From: Fuerstiella marisgermanici | GTDB lineage: Bacteria > Planctomycetota > Planctomycetia > Planctomycetales > Planctomycetaceae | DNA length: 64,000 bases | Reading direction: 5' to 3' | NCBI RefSeq assembly: GCF_001983935.1 | Contig: NZ_CP017641.1 | Location: 7,738,001-7,802,000 of the forward strand | Shown: positions 26,747-36,508 of the stretch, one piece after another | How positions within the stretch are numbered: position 1 is the first letter of the stretch | How the letters are laid out: each line of letters begins with the position of its first letter | The notes under the pieces: model-generated | Seen by the model: the letters and a program-made list of their open reading frames with translations, nothing else | Databases searched by the model: none | Told to the model about the DNA's origin: nothing | Program-made: the position numbers and the translations under genes

Positions 26747-29700
26747 TTATTCCACGTACAGGAATTCATTCGAACCAAACAGCGACTGACAGAGGCTGGT
26801 CATCGCTTGCCGCACGGTGCTTCGTCCGTCGGGCAGCTTCGCATTGTTGTCGTGTAGCGTTTGGATTTGGTTGTTGACAAACGTCGCCGCGAGTTGAAAT
26901 TCGTCGTTAGTTGGTGGGCGGCAAAAGGCGAGTTGCCAGATTCTCGCAATCTGGCCGGGAATCGCGTCTGGGTTATCGGTCGGTCCTTCAAATTCTTCGG
27001 CGGCGACGATGGTGCGAACTGGCTGGCCGTCCGATTTCAACGTGATTGTGATCGCCCATGAAAACCCATCAGACGTGTGGCTGCCATTGCTGCCTGTGAT
27101 GAAGTCAATTGTGTCGCCCGCCGCAACGGTGATTTCTTTGACAGGCGTTTCCGTTGAATTATGAAAGGCCAACCACTCGCCCGCTTTACCGGACGTGCTG
27201 GAAACGATTCGCCCGCGGACTCCGTTGCCGTTTTCTGAGGCGTGGCCCAACGTGCCGGTCACCGATACCGTGCCATCTGTTGGCGAAGTCCAGCGACGAA
27301 TGGTGGCTCGACCAGGGACGTCCGGGTGTCCTCCAGCGGCCGTTAGGAACACGTAGCCGAGCGTTGAGTCTGGCACTGTTGTACCCGCCTGCCAACGACC
27401 TTCCACAAAGTGAGCCAGCTTGGTGAAGCTGCCAGTACGATCGGTTGCCTCATCATAGTCGCCGAAACCGTAGCTCCAGTTGGTCGCCGGAGTCGTGATT
27501 TTCGGAAGTGAAGCGAGCAGCTTAGCGTCGACCGGGGCGGCCTCTTTGGCTGCTCGTTCTGCCAGTAATGCTGCCTGCGACAAGGTGAATTCACCGTTCA
27601 TCAGCATCAGCGATTGTGTGGCCACTGTCGACACCGGCCGGACTTCGCAGTTGGTTTGCATCACCGGTGCGTCGAAGGTTTGCAGCATGGCGACGGGGCG
27701 ACTTCGGCGAGCCTGAATGTACATGCTGCGACGCTTCTGATCTCCGTTGACGATGACCTGCCCTGTTTCATCTTCTTTAATCGCGATGGGGCGGCCATAC
27801 AGCTGCCGGTCAAGCTGGCCTGATGCTGCCAGCATGCGGTCGCGAATGGTTTCGGCATCAAGACGCACCAGGCGGCGGTGAGTAAATTCATACGCTGATG
27901 CCTGCATTGACGCGGGGTCACTGCCGGTTTCTGCCGTCTGCCGCCAGACGGTGGACGCCATGATCAGGCGATGCAGTTTTTTCAGACTCCAGCCTTGCTG
28001 CATGAATTCGTCAGCCAGGTAATCCAGTAGCTCAGGATTGCTCGGCTGAACGCCCAGCTTACCGAAGTCGGCAGGCGTTTCGACAAGCCCTTTGCCAAAA
28101 TGATGTAGCCAAACACGGTTCACGATGACTCGCGCCAGCAACGGGTGCTTCCCACTTGTCAGCCATCTTGCAAACGCCAGTCGGCGGCCGGTGGTGGGAC
28201 GTTCGTCATCGTTGACGGGCAGTTCCTGTTGTTCGCCTTCTGCTGCTGTGATGCTTAAGCCCGCGGGCAGAATTGTTTGCTTCGGCTGTTGATGGTCGCC
28301 TCGAAAAAACAGCTTTGTTTCCGGCACATGATTGGGCGGCTCAACCAGTGCTCGCAGAAATTCTTCCGGCGGCTTCTTCGCTCGAATTTCATTGATCTTC
28401 TGGTCGAACTTCGCGAGTTCCGGTCGCGAATCCGGGATGTACTGATACAAATTTCCGGGCGTGATTTTCACGCTGGGATTGCGGTCGAGCAGTGTTTTTT
28501 GTTCGTCGGTCTTTTTGTCGTTGGGCGTTTCGTAAGCGGTGCGAAGTTCCGACCGCAGCGGCTCAGCGAATCTCTTCAGCTCAGTTTCCAACGCCTGCTT
28601 CATAAACTCCGCAAGCTTTGCGGCTCGTTCTGTCGAAATGGACTTTGTTTGAGCCTCCAGTTCCGCCGCTCGCTCGCGGTCGGCTTTCGTATACAGCGAA
28701 ATTCGGCGCGAATTCGGGTTCTTCCACGCCTGCCAGTCCAGGGCCGGTTCGAAGATGGCTCGCAGTGCAAAGTAATCTGTGTGCGGGATTGGATCGTAGC
28801 GATGGTCGTGGCACTGAGCACACTGCACGCTGAGTCCTAGTAGTGACGTGCCGACAATCTTGAGCGTGTCGGCCATCACCTGATTGCGAGATTCGGCATT
28901 GTCCGCTCCGCTGCCTGTGCCGTCGGCCGCCATGCGAAGGAAGCCGGTTGCGGTCAGAAGGTCGATCTGTTGTTCGGTGAGGTCGCCGCTGATTGGGCCA
29001 GCCAGCTCGTCTCCGGCGAGCTGTTCGGTGATGAACTGATCGAACGGTTTGTCATCGTTAAGTGATCGAATCACCCAGTCGCGGTACTTCCATGCCCACG
29101 GCCGTTCGGCATCCTGGGTGGTGTAGCCTTCCGAATCTGCATAGCCCGCGATGTCCAGCCAATGCCGCCCCCAGCGTTCACCGTAATGCGGCGAATTTAG
29201 AAGCGACGTCAACAGCCTGCCGTACCAATCGGCCTCGGTATCCTGCAATGCCGCTGCCATCTCTTCTGGCGAAGGTGGCAGGCCGATGAGGTCGAAGTAC
29301 GCTCGGGTAACCAACGTGCGACGATCAGCGTCCGGTGAGAAACCAATTCCGTCAGGCATCGACTTCAGGACCAGTGCATCGATCGGCGTGCGAATATCGG
29401 CGGCTGTGCCGAAGGATTCGGCTGCTGGGATTTCGGGACGCTGGATCGGCTGGAACGACCAGAAGCTGCGTTCTTCCGGCGTGATCCCCAGCCCCGGCCC
29501 GATCGATTCTGGTTCTGGCCGAGCCGTCTGGGCTCCTTCCGCGATCCACCGTTCCAGAATCGCGATTTCTTCTTCCGGAACACGACCTTCGCCGGGCGGC
29601 ATTTCGCCATTGCGCAGGCGGTCGATCAGGTAGCTGTCGTCCGGATGACCGGGTTCAATCGCTGCTCCACTCTCGCCACCGCGCTGCATGAACCGAACGA

Positions 29701-29887
29701 GGCGCAGGTCGAGGCCGCCCTTCATCTCATCGGTGGCTCCGTGGCAGTCAAAGCAGTGAGCTCGAAAGATGGGCCGGATATGTTTTTCAAACGTCAGCGG
29801 TTCATTGGCAGCCAATGCAGATGCCTGCAAAACCGCAAACAGCAACAACGACTGGCTAACGGCCTGAAGCGGCGATCGACGTAACAT
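26747..29887 (-). CDS. Planctomycete cytochrome C (PSCyt1), DUF1549 and DUF1553 protein
   Basis: 1046 residues with a signal peptide (SLLLFAVLQASALA). A heme-type CxxCH lies at 45-49 (HCFDCHG) within a PSCyt1 domain (about 30-115), ending GEMPPGEGRVPEEEIAILERW. DUF1549 covers about 165-375 with CAQCHDHRYDPIPH. DUF1553 spans about 575-1040 (RLAFARWLTSGKHPLLARVIVNRVW; RSMYIQARRSRP). Around 820-960 a jelly-roll-like block (TIRRWTSPTDGTVSVTGTLGHASENG) is inserted before the closing segment (RIWQLAFCRPPTNDE). These proteins are large secreted cytochrome-like factors of unknown reaction that pair with DUF1501 proteins, here immediately downstream. Confidence 0.92.
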   Translation of the reverse strand: MLRRSPLQAVSQSLLLFAVLQASALAANEPLTFEKHIRPIFRAHCFDCHGATDEMKGGLDLRLVRFMQRGGESGAAIEPGHPDDSYLIDRLRNGEMPPGEGRVPEEEIAILERWIAEGAQTARPEPESIGPGLGITPEERSFWSFQPIQRPEIPAAESFGTAADIRTPIDALVLKSMPDGIGFSPDADRRTLVTRAYFDLIGLPPSPEEMAAALQDTEADWYGRLLTSLLNSPHYGERWGRHWLDIAGYADSEGYTTQDAERPWAWKYRDWVIRSLNDDKPFDQFITEQLAGDELAGPISGDLTEQQIDLLTATGFLRMAADGTGSGADNAESRNQVMADTLKIVGTSLLGLSVQCAQCHDHRYDPIPHTDYFALRAIFEPALDWQAWKNPNSRRISLYTKADRERAAELEAQTKSISTERAAKLAEFMKQALETELKRFAEPLRSELRTAYETPNDKKTDEQKTLLDRNPSVKITPGNLYQYIPDSRPELAKFDQKINEIRAKKPPEEFLRALVEPPNHVPETKLFFRGDHQQPKQTILPAGLSITAAEGEQQELPVNDDERPTTGRRLAFARWLTSGKHPLLARVIVNRVWLHHFGKGLVETPADFGKLGVQPSNPELLDYLADEFMQQGWSLKKLHRLIMASTVWRQTAETGSDPASMQASAYEFTHRRLVRLDAETIRDRMLAASGQLDRQLYGRPIAIKEDETGQVIVNGDQKRRSMYIQARRSRPVAMLQTFDAPVMQTNCEVRPVSTVATQSLMLMNGEFTLSQAALLAERAAKEAAPVDAKLLASLPKITTPATNWSYGFGDYDEATDRTGSFTKLAHFVEGRWQAGTTVPDSTLGYVFLTAAGGHPDVPGRATIRRWTSPTDGTVSVTGTLGHASENGNGVRGRIVSSTSGKAGEWLAFHNSTETPVKEITVAAGDTIDFITGSNGSHTSDGFSWAITITLKSDGQPVRTIVAAEEFEGPTDNPDAIPGQIARIWQLAFCRPPTNDEFQLAATFVNNQIQTLHDNNAKLPDGRSTVRQAMTSLCQSLFGSNEFLYVE

Positions 29888-30133
29888 GTCGTCAAACCTG
29901 AGGAAGGACGTCGCGCGGGGTAAGGCTGCGCGAACAAAATATGGGGGCGAGAACAGGAAGGTCTGGGTGGGAGGGACTATTCAGAGTAACCGCTTCGGGA
30001 TAGCGCCGTCAATGGATCTGCCGAAAGCCTGCATTCCGCCGGCCGTTTTTATCGATACACTTTCGACTCAACTCGGCACCTGTCAGAATTCCGCCACACT
30101 TGGCCAATAAATTCCTTCACGGAGTCACCACGA

Positions 30134-30802
30134 ATGCTTCGCTCACGCTTGCTAGTCGTTTCGACTGTCGTCATAGCCACCGGCCTGACAATAACTTCGC
30201 CGAACGTCTTTGGTGCCGACGACGAATCGGCTGCGAAAACGGAAGACGGGTTCACTCCTTTATTCGACGGCAAAACGGCCGAGGGGTGGAACGGAGACAT
30301 GACCGTTTTCCGCATCGAAGATAGTAGTCTTGTGGGTGGGCAGTTGAATGAAAAAATTCCGCACAACTTCTTCCTTGCTCACGACAAGACATTCGGTGAC
30401 TTCGAATTGCGGCTGCAGTTTAAGCTGATTGGTGAGCAGACGAATGCTGGCATTCAAATTCGCAGCAAACGCATTCCCGACCATCACGAAATGATTGGCT
30501 ACCAGGCGGATCTCGGTCAGAAGTACTGGGGCGCGTTGTACGACGAATCACGGCGTCGCAAAATTCTGGCGGCACCGGATGCGGACGAATTGGCCAAGGT
30601 GTTGAAGAAAGACGACTGGAACGACTATCGCATTCGCTGCGAAGGGCCTCGCATTCAACTTTGGATCAATGGCCTGCAAACGGTTGACTACACGGAAGAA
30701 GACAAAGACATTCCGCTGACCGGAAAAGTGGCCGTGCAAATCCACAGCGGTCCGCCAGGCGAAGCGTGGTATCGCAACATTCGCATCAAGCCGCTGAAGT
30801 AG
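30134..30802 (+). CDS. Secreted DUF1080 (3-keto-disaccharide hydrolase-like) protein
   Basis: 222 residues with a signal peptide (LLVVSTVVIATGLTITSPNVFGA). One DUF1080 domain fills the rest: FTPLFDGKTAEGWNG, ITGGQL-like SLVGGQLNEKIPHNFFL, FELRLQFKLIGEQTNAGIQIRS, and the closing GKVAVQIHSGPPGEAWYRNIRIKPL. The fold is a concanavalin-like beta sandwich; some members cleave 3-keto-glycosides. The gene is divergent from the PSCyt1 gene, with a 246-bp shared regulatory interval, and likely acts outside the cytoplasm on carbohydrate material. Confidence 0.9.
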   Translation: MLRSRLLVVSTVVIATGLTITSPNVFGADDESAAKTEDGFTPLFDGKTAEGWNGDMTVFRIEDSSLVGGQLNEKIPHNFFLAHDKTFGDFELRLQFKLIGEQTNAGIQIRSKRIPDHHEMIGYQADLGQKYWGALYDESRRRKILAAPDADELAKVLKKDDWNDYRIRCEGPRIQLWINGLQTVDYTEEDKDIPLTGKVAVQIHSGPPGEAWYRNIRIKPLK

Positions 30803-31001
30803 TCGGTGCCAACCGCCGGCGGTTTCGAGCTGACGCTCGCGCTAGTCGTTGCCGCTCCCGTTGGTTGCTGATGGATACTGTCTTATGGCCGTCGATTAGC
30901 GGTCCACTTTCTTGCAGCGTTTGCGTTGTTTCAGATCACAGAATACCGATTGTTTTTCTGCTCGCGTCCCTAAAACCTCCACCCAGAAACCCTCTCCACT
31001 C

Positions 31002-32690
31002 ATGCCCGTTAACTGGAACAGCACGCAACTCACCGCCGGATGGCAGAAAGGCGTCACCGCTTTTTACTACGCACTCGGACTGACCGAAGCCGACTTTGGT
31101 AAGGCTCAGGTTGGCATTGGAGTCCCGCTGCTGGAAGGTAACACCTGCAACGTTCACGCCTACGAATTGGCCGGCGAATTGAAGAAGGGCTGCGAAGAAG
31201 TCGGCATGCTGGCGTTTCCGTTTGGGACGCCAGGCGTCAGCGACAACCTGTCTCAGGGACACGAAGGCGGCAACGCCAGCCTGCCCTCTCGTAACCTAAT
31301 CGCCAACAGTGCTGAGTGTGTCGTGACGGCGCATTGCTACGACGCCTTAATTGGCATGCACCACTGCGACAAAAACGGCCCCGGCTTTGCGATGGCGTTG
31401 GCTCGTACAAATTACCCCGGCTTGATTGTCAGCGGCGGCAGCATCATGCCCGGCTGTCACAACGGCAAGGATATCAGCATTCTGGATGTCTATGATTCTC
31501 AGGCAGCGGTTTCTGTCGGCGAAATGACGGCCGAAGAAGGCGACGCAATCTTGCGAACGGCGTGCCCAGGGCCCGGCGGTTGTGGCATTGCCGCATCGTT
31601 TAATACGTGGGGTATCGCGTGTGAAGCGATCGGAATGATGTTGCCGTCGAGTAGCTCGATTCCCGCGATTGATGCCGAAAAGCGGGCTGAGTGTCGTCGT
31701 GTAGGAGCCGCGTTGAAGCTGCTGTTAGAAAACAACATTCGTCCACGCGACATTCTCACCAAAGCAGCCTTCAAAAACGCGGCTGTGTCAATTGCGGCGG
31801 CAGGCGGTTCGACCAATGGCGTACTGCATCTGTTGGCGTTGGCTCGAGAAGCAGAAGTGGATTTCGGTTTGAAGGATCTTCAGCAGATCTTTCGCGACAC
31901 GCCCGTGCTCTGCAGCTTTGCTCCGCGCGGGCCACGCACGATGGTCGACCTGCATCGCATTGGCGGGACGCCTGTGCTGTTGAAGCACTTGCTGGATGCA
32001 GGGCTGTTGGACGGATCATGCCTGACGGTGACTGGCAAGACGATGGCCGAAAATCTCGTAGACGTCCCTGCTCCGCCGGACGGTCAGGATTTGATTGTTG
32101 ATAAAGATAATTGCTACAAGCCGTTTGCTGACATGCAAATCTGCTTCGGCAATCTTGCTCCGGACGGAATCGTGTTCAAAGTGTCCAGCATGGAGAATCC
32201 GAAATTCGAAGGCACGGCGATCTGCTTTGATGATCCTCGCGAGATTGTGAAAGCCGTCGAAGAACGACGCATCAAGCCGGGCAGCGCCATTGTGTTGCGG
32301 TACTGGGGGCCAGTGGCTTCGGGGATGCCTGAAGTTCTGGTGGCGACAGCCGCGTTGGCAGTGCCGGAACTTGATGGCAAAGTTGCCTTCATTTCCGACA
32401 CAAGAGTGTCCGGAGTTTCTCACGGAGCCATCGGTGTCCACTGTGCACCGGAAGCGGCTGTCGGCGGGCCGATAGCGTGCGTACAGGACGGTGACAAAAT
32501 TACGTTCGATCTGATCGCCGGGACGATCGAAGTGAATGTGTCCGCCGATGAAATGGAACAACGGCGAACCGCCCTGCCCTCGTGGATGCCTCGTGATCCA
32601 CGGCGCGGGTATCTCGCCGATTTCTGCGCCACGTCAGCTCAATCGAATCACGGCTGCGTGAGTTCTGCGTTGATCGATTGCGCGCAATAG
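31002..32690 (+). CDS. Dihydroxy-acid dehydratase family protein (IlvD/Edd)
   Basis: 562 residues from ATG 31002; an in-frame upstream extension to 30912 lacks coding character. The three cysteines that bind the [2Fe-2S] cluster in the family are present at expected positions: C49 (GNTCNVHA), C122 (HHCDKNGPG, with the Mg-binding Asp and the Lys) and C194 (ACPGPGGCG). Other family blocks are GVSDNLSQGHEG, GGSIMPG and VASGMPE. The SDNLSQGHEGGNASL block differs from the SDGIAMGHEGM of biosynthetic IlvD, so a sugar-acid dehydratase is as likely as isoleucine/valine synthesis. The TAXI-like gene starts three bases after its stop. Confidence 0.85.
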   Translation: MPVNWNSTQLTAGWQKGVTAFYYALGLTEADFGKAQVGIGVPLLEGNTCNVHAYELAGELKKGCEEVGMLAFPFGTPGVSDNLSQGHEGGNASLPSRNLIANSAECVVTAHCYDALIGMHHCDKNGPGFAMALARTNYPGLIVSGGSIMPGCHNGKDISILDVYDSQAAVSVGEMTAEEGDAILRTACPGPGGCGIAASFNTWGIACEAIGMMLPSSSSIPAIDAEKRAECRRVGAALKLLLENNIRPRDILTKAAFKNAAVSIAAAGGSTNGVLHLLALAREAEVDFGLKDLQQIFRDTPVLCSFAPRGPRTMVDLHRIGGTPVLLKHLLDAGLLDGSCLTVTGKTMAENLVDVPAPPDGQDLIVDKDNCYKPFADMQICFGNLAPDGIVFKVSSMENPKFEGTAICFDDPREIVKAVEERRIKPGSAIVLRYWGPVASGMPEVLVATAALAVPELDGKVAFISDTRVSGVSHGAIGVHCAPEAAVGGPIACVQDGDKITFDLIAGTIEVNVSADEMEQRRTALPSWMPRDPRRGYLADFCATSAQSNHGCVSSALIDCAQ

Positions 32691-32693
32691 CCA

Positions 32694-34118
32694 ATGCCTT
32701 CAGCACCCGACAATCTGCCGTTACCGCAACCTCGTTCATCGTGGTACGGCAGCGTTCCGTGGTTGAGTGCCATCGTTGTTGTCGCCGTGCTGGTGTTGCT
32801 GTTTTCTTACAGGAGTCGCACTCGGCTGCCGGCTCGTGTCGTCATCGCGGCCGGGCCGGAAGACGGGCGGTATGCTCAATTGGCTGAGGGGATCGCCGAG
32901 GAACTGCAGCTGCGAATGGGGATTCCCGTTGACGTTCGCGAGACTCAGGGTTCGCTGGAAAACCTACAGCTGCTGGAATCGCACGAAGTTCATCTGGGGC
33001 TTTATCAGCCAGGCACGCGGCTGATTCTGGAAGGCAATGAGCAAAGCGATTCGGGCGGTGAGCCAGCGAAATTCGTCAGCAACCTGTACTCCGAATTCCT
33101 GTTACCAATTGGTGCGGCGGAAGACAAAGTAGGTCTATTGGCCGAGCCCGATGATGTCGTCTGGTCCTGTAACCATCGACTGTCCGGCGAATATGCCGCG
33201 GCAAAGCTGTTGCTGGATCATCTGAATATCAACGAAGCCGATATCAACGTGCAGTCCGTCCGCTACGTCGATCTGCCTGGCCAGGTTCGCGGCGGTCACG
33301 TGAACGTTGGAATCCTGTGCTGTGGACTCAGCGCGCCAGTTCTGCCAACGTTACTGACTTCGGGCGCGGCAAAACTGTTGCCGATCCCCGCCGTGGAATC
33401 GCTGGCTCGTCGACACACTTCGCTGAAGCTGGAAACTGTGCCGGCCGGCTTTTACCAGACGTCTCCCATGGTTCCGGCGGAAGATTTTCAGACGGTCACG
33501 CTCCAGGCTCAACTGCTGGCCGATACAGATGCGCCAGTTCGCCTTGTGGAAGTCGTCACAGAAATTATTTCCGACGCCCGCTTCCAGCGTCGCAATCGGC
33601 TGACGGAGTTGTTTGCCGGCGGCACGTCGTATGCAACTGATCGGCCGGAATATGAAATGCATCCCGGGGCGTCTCACATTTACAGTCCCGGATTGAAGCC
33701 GCTGCTGAATCCCGATTTTGTGGAAGGCACCGAAGGGCTACGTTCATTTATCGTGTCACTGCTAGCTGCCGCGTGGTTGCTGCATCGTTGGTGGAATCGA
33801 CGGCAGATCCGCAGCCAGGAACATCGACTCGATCGCTACATTCGCGAACTGTTGGCACTGGAACGAGCTCAAATGGAAGTCGATGGGGAAGGCGGTCCCG
33901 AGGAATCGAAGACGCTTCAGGAACTGTTGGACAGCGTCACCATCCTGCGTCAGGAGGCGCTGTCGGAGTTCACAGCTCACGAACTAAACGAAGACCGAGC
34001 CGTCGACTGCTTCATCGAAATGTGCCACGCATTGAGCGACAAAATCAACGGCAAGCTGACACGACACGCGATTCTTTCAACAAAGTCGATGCCCACGTCT
34101 AAATTGCCAAACGGTTGA
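32694..34118 (+). CDS. TAXI-family TRAP-like solute-binding membrane protein
   Basis: 474 residues. One membrane segment at about 20-38 (VPWLSAIVVVAVLVLLF) anchors the protein, followed by a TAXI-type periplasmic domain (about 48-330: VVIAAGPEDGRYAQLAEGIAEEL, VHLGLYQPGTRLI, VGILCCGLSAPVL), a second hydrophobic segment near 345-362 and a charged, helical C-terminal tail of about 110 residues. TAXI proteins bind carboxylates for TRAP transporters, but no TRAP membrane subunits are adjacent, so a sensory or orphan role is possible. It begins 3 bp after the IlvD-family gene, implying an operon and perhaps a link to an organic acid. Confidence 0.8.
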   Translation: MPSAPDNLPLPQPRSSWYGSVPWLSAIVVVAVLVLLFSYRSRTRLPARVVIAAGPEDGRYAQLAEGIAEELQLRMGIPVDVRETQGSLENLQLLESHEVHLGLYQPGTRLILEGNEQSDSGGEPAKFVSNLYSEFLLPIGAAEDKVGLLAEPDDVVWSCNHRLSGEYAAAKLLLDHLNINEADINVQSVRYVDLPGQVRGGHVNVGILCCGLSAPVLPTLLTSGAAKLLPIPAVESLARRHTSLKLETVPAGFYQTSPMVPAEDFQTVTLQAQLLADTDAPVRLVEVVTEIISDARFQRRNRLTELFAGGTSYATDRPEYEMHPGASHIYSPGLKPLLNPDFVEGTEGLRSFIVSLLAAAWLLHRWWNRRQIRSQEHRLDRYIRELLALERAQMEVDGEGGPEESKTLQELLDSVTILRQEALSEFTAHELNEDRAVDCFIEMCHALSDKINGKLTRHAILSTKSMPTSKLPNG

Positions 34119-34345
34119 GTTCGAGCATGCACGGGATTGCTAATTCGGTGTATTCCTGAAGAAAGTGCAGTATTCATGAGGGAGGGAACGCCCCCACTGT
34201 AGAAACGGTGAATCCGCACGATTAGACTCTGGCCCGCAAACCAAGTGTCCAGTCAATCGTGCCCGCGCGAACTGAACACAATTTTAATTGGTCTTTCCGC
34301 ATCGACAGGCTCAGGCGAGCAGACACAAACCAGGAGACGCATTGA

Positions 34346-35983
34346 ATGAGCGATGAACCAACGATCACACCGGGCGTGACCCCTAACGCTATGCGTTTGT
34401 TATGGGCCGGATTTACGGCGATCCTTGCGGCTGGCGTAGGATTCGCCATTCGCGGAGGCATTCTTGATAACTGGGGGACGGAATACGGTTTCAGTGGTAG
34501 TGAGCTTGGTGTCATTGGCGGTGCCGGATTCACAGGGTTCTGCTTTGGAATCATTATTGGCGGCGTGATTGCCGACAAGATCGGCTACGGCTGGTTAGTT
34601 GTCGCCGCGTTTGTCTTCCACGTGGTGTCTGCATTTGTGACGTTTGGTGCAACCGATGGAATGCCTAAGGACACGGCGTACAACTTCCTGTTTTGGGGCA
34701 CCTTCCTGTTTGCTTTCGCAAATGGAACGCTTGAGGCGGTTGCGAATCCGTTGGTCGCAACACTTTTCCCCAACAATCGAACCCATTATCTGAACATCCT
34801 ACATGCAAGCTGGCCGGCCGGAATGATTCTGGGCGGCGTCATGGGCTGGGTGTTGGATGACTACTACAAAGTCGGCTGGAAAATTCAGTTGGGACTGTTC
34901 TTGATTCCAACCGTCGTTTACGGGCTCATGTTTCTCGGCCAGAAAATGCCGAAGTCGGAAGCCTCAGAAAAAGGACTTAGTCTTGGCGAGATGCTGAAAG
35001 ACGTGGGCCTGCTGGGCGGAGCCGTGGTGTGCTTCCTGCTGGCCAGATTCTTCGGCAGCGTTTTGGAGCCACTAGTGGGTTCGGCAGCAACAGCCGAGTA
35101 CGTCGGCTATGGTATCGGCTTTGTGTTGCTGCTTGGCATCGGCGCGATCACAAAGTTTTCGGTCGGCTCTATGCTGCTGTGCGTTCTGTTTGTGACACAC
35201 GCACTTGTGGGTGCTGTTGAACTTGGTACAGACGGGTGGATTCAGAACATCACAGGCAACATCCTGACATCTGAACAGGGTAAGATGTTATTCGTTTACA
35301 CTTCCGCCGTGATGTTCGGCTTGCGATTCTGTGCCCACTTTATCGAAACGAAACTTGGCCTGTCGCCTGTCGCCCTGTTGCTTGTGTGTGCTGTGATGGC
35401 GTGCATCGGTCTGAACATGACCAGCAACATCGAATCGTTCAGTTACGCATTGATCGCGCTGACGATTTATGGATTCGGCAAGACATTCTTTTGGCCAACC
35501 ATGCTGGGCGTCGCCAGTGACCGCTTTCCTCGAACAGGTGCGGTTGCGATCAGTATTATGGGCGGCATTGGAATGATGTCCGCCGGTTTGATCGGCTCAC
35601 CGGGGCTCGGCTACTTCAAGGACCGGTACGCAGGCGAAGCATTGCAGGAAGTAGACGCTGAACTATACGCGGAATACAAAGCTGAAGAACCCAGTCGCTT
35701 CCTCTTCTTTGAACCGTCTCCAGGCCTGGACAGTAAAAAGGTGGGTGAGATTGATACTGAAGCTGCAGAGATTTCGGAAGACGAGCAGAAGGTGCTGCAG
35801 GCCTCAATCACCGGGGACCGCAAAACTCTGGTGGCAGACTCAGTGATCCCTGCCACCATGGCCGTGATCTTCCTGCTACTACTGTTGTACTTCAAGAGTA
35901 TCGGAGGGTACAAGCCGATCACTTTGGCGGAGATTGAAGACGTCGACGAAGAAGTGGCCGCCGCTACAACGGCCGAATCCTGA
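34346..35983 (+). CDS. MFS transporter
   Basis: 545 residues, with an AGGAG about 14 bases upstream. Roughly twelve hydrophobic segments are spread along the chain ([67 protein letters not shown]). The GxxADKxG-like loop after the second segment fits a major facilitator. Between the last segments there is a 75-residue hydrophilic acidic insertion (about 425-505). The 5' interval is 227 bp, so it is probably its own unit, and its 3' end is followed by a strong terminator. The substrate is not deducible; sugar-like proton symporters are the nearest impression. Confidence 0.85.
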   Translation: MSDEPTITPGVTPNAMRLLWAGFTAILAAGVGFAIRGGILDNWGTEYGFSGSELGVIGGAGFTGFCFGIIIGGVIADKIGYGWLVVAAFVFHVVSAFVTFGATDGMPKDTAYNFLFWGTFLFAFANGTLEAVANPLVATLFPNNRTHYLNILHASWPAGMILGGVMGWVLDDYYKVGWKIQLGLFLIPTVVYGLMFLGQKMPKSEASEKGLSLGEMLKDVGLLGGAVVCFLLARFFGSVLEPLVGSAATAEYVGYGIGFVLLLGIGAITKFSVGSMLLCVLFVTHALVGAVELGTDGWIQNITGNILTSEQGKMLFVYTSAVMFGLRFCAHFIETKLGLSPVALLLVCAVMACIGLNMTSNIESFSYALIALTIYGFGKTFFWPTMLGVASDRFPRTGAVAISIMGGIGMMSAGLIGSPGLGYFKDRYAGEALQEVDAELYAEYKAEEPSRFLFFEPSPGLDSKKVGEIDTEAAEISEDEQKVLQASITGDRKTLVADSVIPATMAVIFLLLLLYFKSIGGYKPITLAEIEDVDEEVAAATTAES

Positions 35984-36071
35984 GACGCTTCCACTGGTGG
36001 CGGAATGCTCAGTTCCGCAGATGACGTACGTCGCAATGCGTCAGTAAACACCGATTGACGCGTTGAAAACT

Positions 36072-36105
36072 AAACAGCCCGGCACAGTCTTGTGCCGGGC
36101 TGTTT
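36072..36105 (+). terminator. Strong intrinsic terminator after the MFS gene
   Basis: A perfect 15-bp stem (AAACAGCCCGGCACA paired with TGTGCCGGGCTGTTT) with a 4-base loop (GTCT), followed by TTATTTGT on the + strand. The outer A/T pairs make it usable in both directions. It lies 88 bases after the MFS stop. Confidence 0.85.
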
Positions 36106-36274
36106 TATTTGTCGCTGATGAAAACGGTTCGCTTGCCGTTGAGCCAGGCATTCCTGCGAAGTCGAATCAATCCACCTATGCGGCAGACGCTTATGTTTCG
36201 GCGACTGAAGTAGCGTGCGCACGGCAATCAATCGTCAGTCGGCGGTTCTTGGGCGCGATGCTCATTGGCCGGGT

Positions 36275-36410
36275 GGCCGGTGGTTGGAGTGAGGCACGAA
36301 CGAAACCCCGGTACGCTGGGCGGACGCTTCGAATCTGGCTGCAATGAGCCGAACGGGCCACAGATGCGCACAGCGGGGTTTCCTTCACTTCGCTCAGTCC
36401 AACCGCGGCC
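36275..36410. repeat. Imperfect long palindrome, MITE-like or structured RNA
   Basis: Arms of about 40 bases at 36275-36318 and 36371-36410 are imperfect reverse complements. Left GGTTGGAGTGAGG...GAAACCCCG...GCTG matches the reverse complement of the right arm GGTTGGACTGAGCG...GAAACCCCGCTG. They enclose about 52 bases. Size and symmetry suggest a non-autonomous miniature element, a REP-type repeat or a long RNA hairpin. No second copy was seen in this window. Confidence 0.55.
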
Positions 36411-36508
36411 ACACGTCATCGGGCGGGTTCCATCGACTAACACAATGTTTCGAATTGGCGCGAACGAATTCGCATGGCAGAACGCTGTATTCCGCAGGAG
36501 GTCTCCAC

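Larger units (their letters stand above)
35984..36508. other. Intergenic region with terminator and palindromic element
   Basis: About 525 bases between the MFS gene and the next gene. It contains the 15-bp terminator stem at 36072-36105 and a long imperfect palindrome at 36275-36410, both listed separately. Nothing else is supported; reading frames here are not protein-like. Confidence 0.5.

Noticed and set aside
36320-36345. TTCGAATC within the palindromic element, considered as a tRNA T-loop
   Set aside because: No acceptor stem, anticodon arm or CCA end can be built around it.
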